From positions 79,600 through 143,599 of the forward strand of contig LJHW01000008.1 in assembly GCA_001295865.1 (NCBI GenBank): a DNA stretch of 64,000 nucleotides. The letters run 5' to 3'. Positions 61,475-64,000 of this stretch are shown piece after piece (positions within the stretch are counted from its first letter, which is position 1; each line of letters begins with the position of its first letter). The translations under genes were made by a program, and so were the position numbers. Under the pieces are notes generated by a model. It was not told where the DNA came from. It was given only the letters and a program-made list of their open reading frames with translations, and searched no databases. The stretch is from a beta proteobacterium AAP65 (GTDB lineage Bacteria; Pseudomonadota; Gammaproteobacteria; Burkholderiales; Burkholderiaceae_C).

Positions 61475-63316
61475 TCAGTCGTCGCCTTCGAGGTGCTGCG
61501 CCGAAAACCCGGCATTGCGCCGCTGGCGCTGCGTTTCCCGGTCGGCGCGTTCCTGGGCCCACAGCTCTTCCAACTGCTGGCGGCCCTGTTTGGCCAGCGC
61601 GATGAGCTCCTTCTCGTCGCCCTGGTGCGGTGCCATCTGCTCCATCAGCGCCAGCGTGTGTTGCTTGAAGCGCAAGGCCTGCTGGCGTGCGCTGTGGGGC
61701 TGCCACCCCATCAACTCGAGCACGGTGCGGCCGCTGAGCAGCGCGGCATCGAAGGTCTCGCGTTCGATGTGCTGCACCCCTCGCTCGTGCAGGCCGTACC
61801 AGTGCGTGGCGTTGCGCGCACGGGCCACCAGCGTGGCCTGCGGAAAGTGCTCGCGCAGCAGGTCCACCACCGCCAGGCTTTGCTCGATGTCGTCGATGGC
61901 CACCACCACCACGCGCGCCTGGCCCGCGCCGGCGATGCGCAGCAGGTCCAACCGCGTGGCGTCGCCATAAAAGGCCGGCCAGCCGAAGCGCCGCACCGTG
62001 GCCACTTGTTCTGCGTCGTGGTCGAGCACGGTGGCGCTCAGGCCGTTGGCGTTGAGCAGGCGCCCCACGACCTGGCCATAGCGTCCGAAGCCGAGGATGA
62101 GCAGGGGCGCGGCCTGGTCTTCGGCGATCTCATCCAGCGCCGGCCCGCTGCCACGCGCGGCCAGGCGCGGCGCGATCACGCGGTCCACCAGCAGCATCAG
62201 CAGCGGCGTCATCAGCATCGACAGGGCAATCGCTGCCAGCAGGAAGGACGACGGCCCCGCCGCCACCAGCCCCGCACTGCCCGCCGTCTGCAGCACCACA
62301 AAACCGAACTCGCCGCCCTGCGCCAGCATCACCACGAACACGGGCCGTTCGCCCAGTGGCAGGCCCATCAGCCGCGCCATCACCACCAGCAGCAGGCCCT
62401 TCAGCAGCACGAAGCCGGCCACCACCGCGGCCATCAGCATCGGTTGTGCCAGCACCACGGCGAAGTCGATGCTCATGCCCACGGCGATGAAAAACAGGCC
62501 CAGCAGCAGGCCCTTGAAGGGCTCGAGGTCGGTTTCGAGCTGGCGGCGGTACTCGCTCTCGGCCAGCAGCACGCCGGCGAGGAAGGCGCCCAGCGCCATG
62601 CTCAGCCCCACCGCGTGCATCAGCGCCGCGGTGCTCACCACGAGCAGCAGGCTGGCGGCGGTGAAGATCTCGGGCGAGCCGCTGCGGGCTATCCAGCGCA
62701 GCGCCGGCCGCACCAGCAGCCGCCCGCCGAAGACGATGGCCAGCACCATGCTCAAGCCCTGCGCCAGCCCGAGCCAGGGGCCGCCGCTGGAGCCTTCGCG
62801 CACCGCCAGCATCGGCAGCAGCGTGAGGATGGCGATGCCGCCGATGTCCTGGAACAGCGAGACGCTGAGGATGCTGCGCCCGCCGCTGGTGGGCATCAGG
62901 TTGCGCTCGGCCACCGTGCCCAAGGCGATGGCGGTGGATGACTGGGCCAGCGCCAGCCCCGCCACGAGCGCCAGCAGCGGCGGCAGACCGGCGGCCACCG
63001 CCACCGCACCCACCAGCGCCGTGCTGCCGAAAAGCTGCACGCTGCCCCAGCCGAAGATGGGCCGGCGCAGGGACCACAGGCGCTTCGGTTCGAGCTCCAG
63101 CCCCACCAGGAAGAGCATCAACACCACGCCGAACTCGGCGAATTGCAGGATGGTGGCCGGGTCGGTGACGGCCTTCAGGCCCCAGGGCCCGATCACCACG
63201 CCCGCGGCCAGGTAGCCGATGATGGAACCCAAGCCCAGCAGGCGGGCCAGCGGCACCGCCAGCACGGCGGCGCCCAGATAAACGACGGTGGCGTGCAGCC
63301 AGCTCGGCAGGTCCAT
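61475..63316 (-). CDS. kefC: Kef-type K+/H+ antiporter with RCK domain
   Basis: A 613-residue CPA2-family antiporter. The N-terminal 370 residues hold about twelve helices with family motifs (GSIIGYLAAGVVIGPWGL; EFGVVLMLFLVGLELEP; LAQSSTAIALGTVAE; FQDIGGIAILTLLPMLAVRE). After about residue 405 comes an NAD-binding RCK_N domain (LLILGFGRYGQVVGRLL; VLDHDAEQVATVRRFGWPAFYGDATRLDLLRIAG). Kef systems release K+ and acidify the cytoplasm in response to electrophile-glutathione adducts. The kefF gene lies directly upstream (6 nt), supporting the Kef assignment. The kefB-or-kefC choice is by general similarity only. It is convergent with the TSUP gene (16 nt). Confidence 0.9.
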   Translation of the reverse strand: MDLPSWLHATVVYLGAAVLAVPLARLLGLGSIIGYLAAGVVIGPWGLKAVTDPATILQFAEFGVVLMLFLVGLELEPKRLWSLRRPIFGWGSVQLFGSTALVGAVAVAAGLPPLLALVAGLALAQSSTAIALGTVAERNLMPTSGGRSILSVSLFQDIGGIAILTLLPMLAVREGSSGGPWLGLAQGLSMVLAIVFGGRLLVRPALRWIARSGSPEIFTAASLLLVVSTAALMHAVGLSMALGAFLAGVLLAESEYRRQLETDLEPFKGLLLGLFFIAVGMSIDFAVVLAQPMLMAAVVAGFVLLKGLLLVVMARLMGLPLGERPVFVVMLAQGGEFGFVVLQTAGSAGLVAAGPSSFLLAAIALSMLMTPLLMLLVDRVIAPRLAARGSGPALDEIAEDQAAPLLILGFGRYGQVVGRLLNANGLSATVLDHDAEQVATVRRFGWPAFYGDATRLDLLRIAGAGQARVVVVAIDDIEQSLAVVDLLREHFPQATLVARARNATHWYGLHERGVQHIERETFDAALLSGRTVLELMGWQPHSARQQALRFKQHTLALMEQMAPHQGDEKELIALAKQGRQQLEELWAQERADRETQRQRRNAGFSAQHLEGDD

Positions 63317-63322
63317 GCGGCT

Positions 63323-63940
63323 TCAGTCTTCGGCCGGCCGCGCATCGGCGGGCACGGCGCATTCGGGGGCGGGCTCCAACTCGGCCAGCTCGGGCCAGCG
63401 CGGGTGGCTCAGCAGCCGCTCGATGAAGAGCGCGGCGTGCGCGTCCAGCGTGGCCTCGTCGGCGCGGTGTGCGCCGTGCAGCACCAGCGGCGGCAGCCAG
63501 CGCATGCCGCAGAGCGCGGCGGTCTGCTCGTGCGGGTGCAGGAAGGCGTCGAAGAAGTAGCGGTTGTGGCCGTCGGGCCGGTAGCTGCTGCTGGGGCCGC
63601 CGGTGCTGGCCGCCAGCCAGAGGTCTTTGCCGCGCAGCGCTTCGCCGCCCGGGCCGTAGGCCCAACCGAAGGCAAAAACCTCGTCCAGCCAGAGTTTCAT
63701 CAGGGCCGGCATCGAATACCACTGCACCGGGTGCAGCCACACCACCAGCTTCGCGGCCTGCAGCGCGGCCTGCTCGGCGGCCACGTCGATGAAGTAATCG
63801 GGGTAGCGACGGTAGAGCTCGTGCACGGCCAGCCGCCCGGGCTCGGCGCGGGCGGCGCGTTCGGCGGCGTCGAGCAGGCGGCGTGTGACGCGCGAATGCT
63901 CCAGCTGCGGGTGCGCGGCGATGATCAGGATGTCTGGCAT
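63323..63940 (-). CDS. kefF: KefF-type NAD(P)H quinone oxidoreductase, ancillary subunit of the Kef system
   Basis: A 205-residue flavodoxin-like FMN enzyme. The N-terminus DILIIAAHPQLEHSRVTRRLL and the family segments VVWLHPVQWYSMPALMKLWLDEVFAFGWAYG and LWLAASTGGPSSSYRPDG match the NQO/KefF (Flavodoxin_2) group. In E. coli KefF binds KefC and is needed for full efflux activity. The stop is 6 nt before the kefC start, so the pair forms one operon. The frame is open to the edge of the window, but the ATG at 63940 gives the family N-terminus. The remaining 60 nt to the end of the window hold no feature that I can support. Confidence 0.88.
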   Translation of the reverse strand: MPDILIIAAHPQLEHSRVTRRLLDAAERAARAEPGRLAVHELYRRYPDYFIDVAAEQAALQAAKLVVWLHPVQWYSMPALMKLWLDEVFAFGWAYGPGGEALRGKDLWLAASTGGPSSSYRPDGHNRYFFDAFLHPHEQTAALCGMRWLPPLVLHGAHRADEATLDAHAALFIERLLSHPRWPELAELEPAPECAVPADARPAED

Positions 63941-64000
63941 GGGGGCACCGCTACCATACCCGAGCCTCGGACCCCGCCCCCCCCACCCCGACACCGCCAC

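Overview
This is a gene-dense 64 kb chromosomal window of high G+C (near 70 percent by eye) with strong third-position GC bias. It most likely comes from a betaproteobacterium of the order Burkholderiales, plausibly the Rubrivivax/Leptothrix/Ideonella/Roseateles neighbourhood. The evidence is the gene order leuC-leuD-leuB-asd-fimV-truA-trpF-trpB-trpA-accD-folC-SPOR-cvpA-purF-metZ-gltX, a one-piece methylmalonyl-CoA mutase next to meaB and propionyl-CoA carboxylase, a CIO-like cytochrome bd oxidase under a GbsR-type regulator, and PEP-CTERM proteins. I see no phage, transposon, insertion sequence, CRISPR array or rRNA. Because of the GC bias, very long antisense reading frames lie over most real genes; they are treated as shadows.

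Layout. 1-5 kb: alaS, a small HNH nuclease gene, and a convergent TPR/2-oxoglutarate oxygenase gene. 5-8.5 kb: a large Oar-like TonB-dependent receptor on the minus strand with a clear terminator. 8.7-10.1 kb: a GNAT acetyltransferase and a YecA/SEC-C protein. 10.1-13.1 kb: gbsR-cydA-cydB on the minus strand, with a 28-bp perfect palindrome over the promoter. 13.2-18.6 kb: coaBC, dut, an unknown membrane-anchored protein, an SlyD-like isomerase on the minus strand, a ribosomal-oxygenase-like cupin gene with a coupled unknown gene, and a tiny Ala/Pro-rich lipoprotein. 18.7-30.1 kb: a propionyl-CoA/methylmalonyl-CoA locus with a divergent GntR regulator, the mutase, a GNAT-NTF2-like fusion, meaB, pccB, a DUF389 membrane protein, pccA, bioB and a VOC protein that may be the epimerase. 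30.2-34.4 kb: panB-panC, a DUF533 protein and two tandem PEP-CTERM proteins. 34.4-36.9 kb: a divergent pair, a polytopic membrane protein of unknown function and a DUF938 methyltransferase. 37.1-56.6 kb: a LysR regulator coupled to leuCDB, then asd, fimV, truA, trpFBA, accD, folC, a SPOR protein, cvpA, purF, metZ and gltX. 56.7-57.1 kb: tRNA-Ala, tRNA-Glu and tRNA-Asp with a terminator. 57.2-64 kb: an HD-GYP protein, a peptide-type ABC binding protein, a DUF1841 protein, a TSUP transporter and a kefF-kefC potassium-efflux pair.

How the parts work together. The 19-30 kb cluster can carry propionyl-CoA to succinyl-CoA: biotin carboxylation by PccA/PccB, a possible epimerase (the VOC protein), the B12 mutase and its MeaB chaperone, with BioB making the biotin. 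Acylation control by the GNAT fusion is conjectural. The leu/asd/trp/met genes form a long co-directional biosynthetic run with many 1-4 nt stop/start overlaps (lysR-leuC, leuC-leuD, trpB-trpA, accD-folC, SPOR-cvpA, purF-metZ, metZ-gltX), which suggests translational coupling.

The only stretch over 300 bases without a protein gene is 56606-57235, which holds the three tRNAs and a terminator. The next largest gaps are 8471-8738 (a leader hairpin, nothing else recognised) and 42473-42727 (two hairpins upstream of fimV). Nothing in the window looks like a complete undescribed system. The best leads are the GbsR palindrome, the unusual members of the propionate locus, and the orphan membrane protein at 34436-36277.
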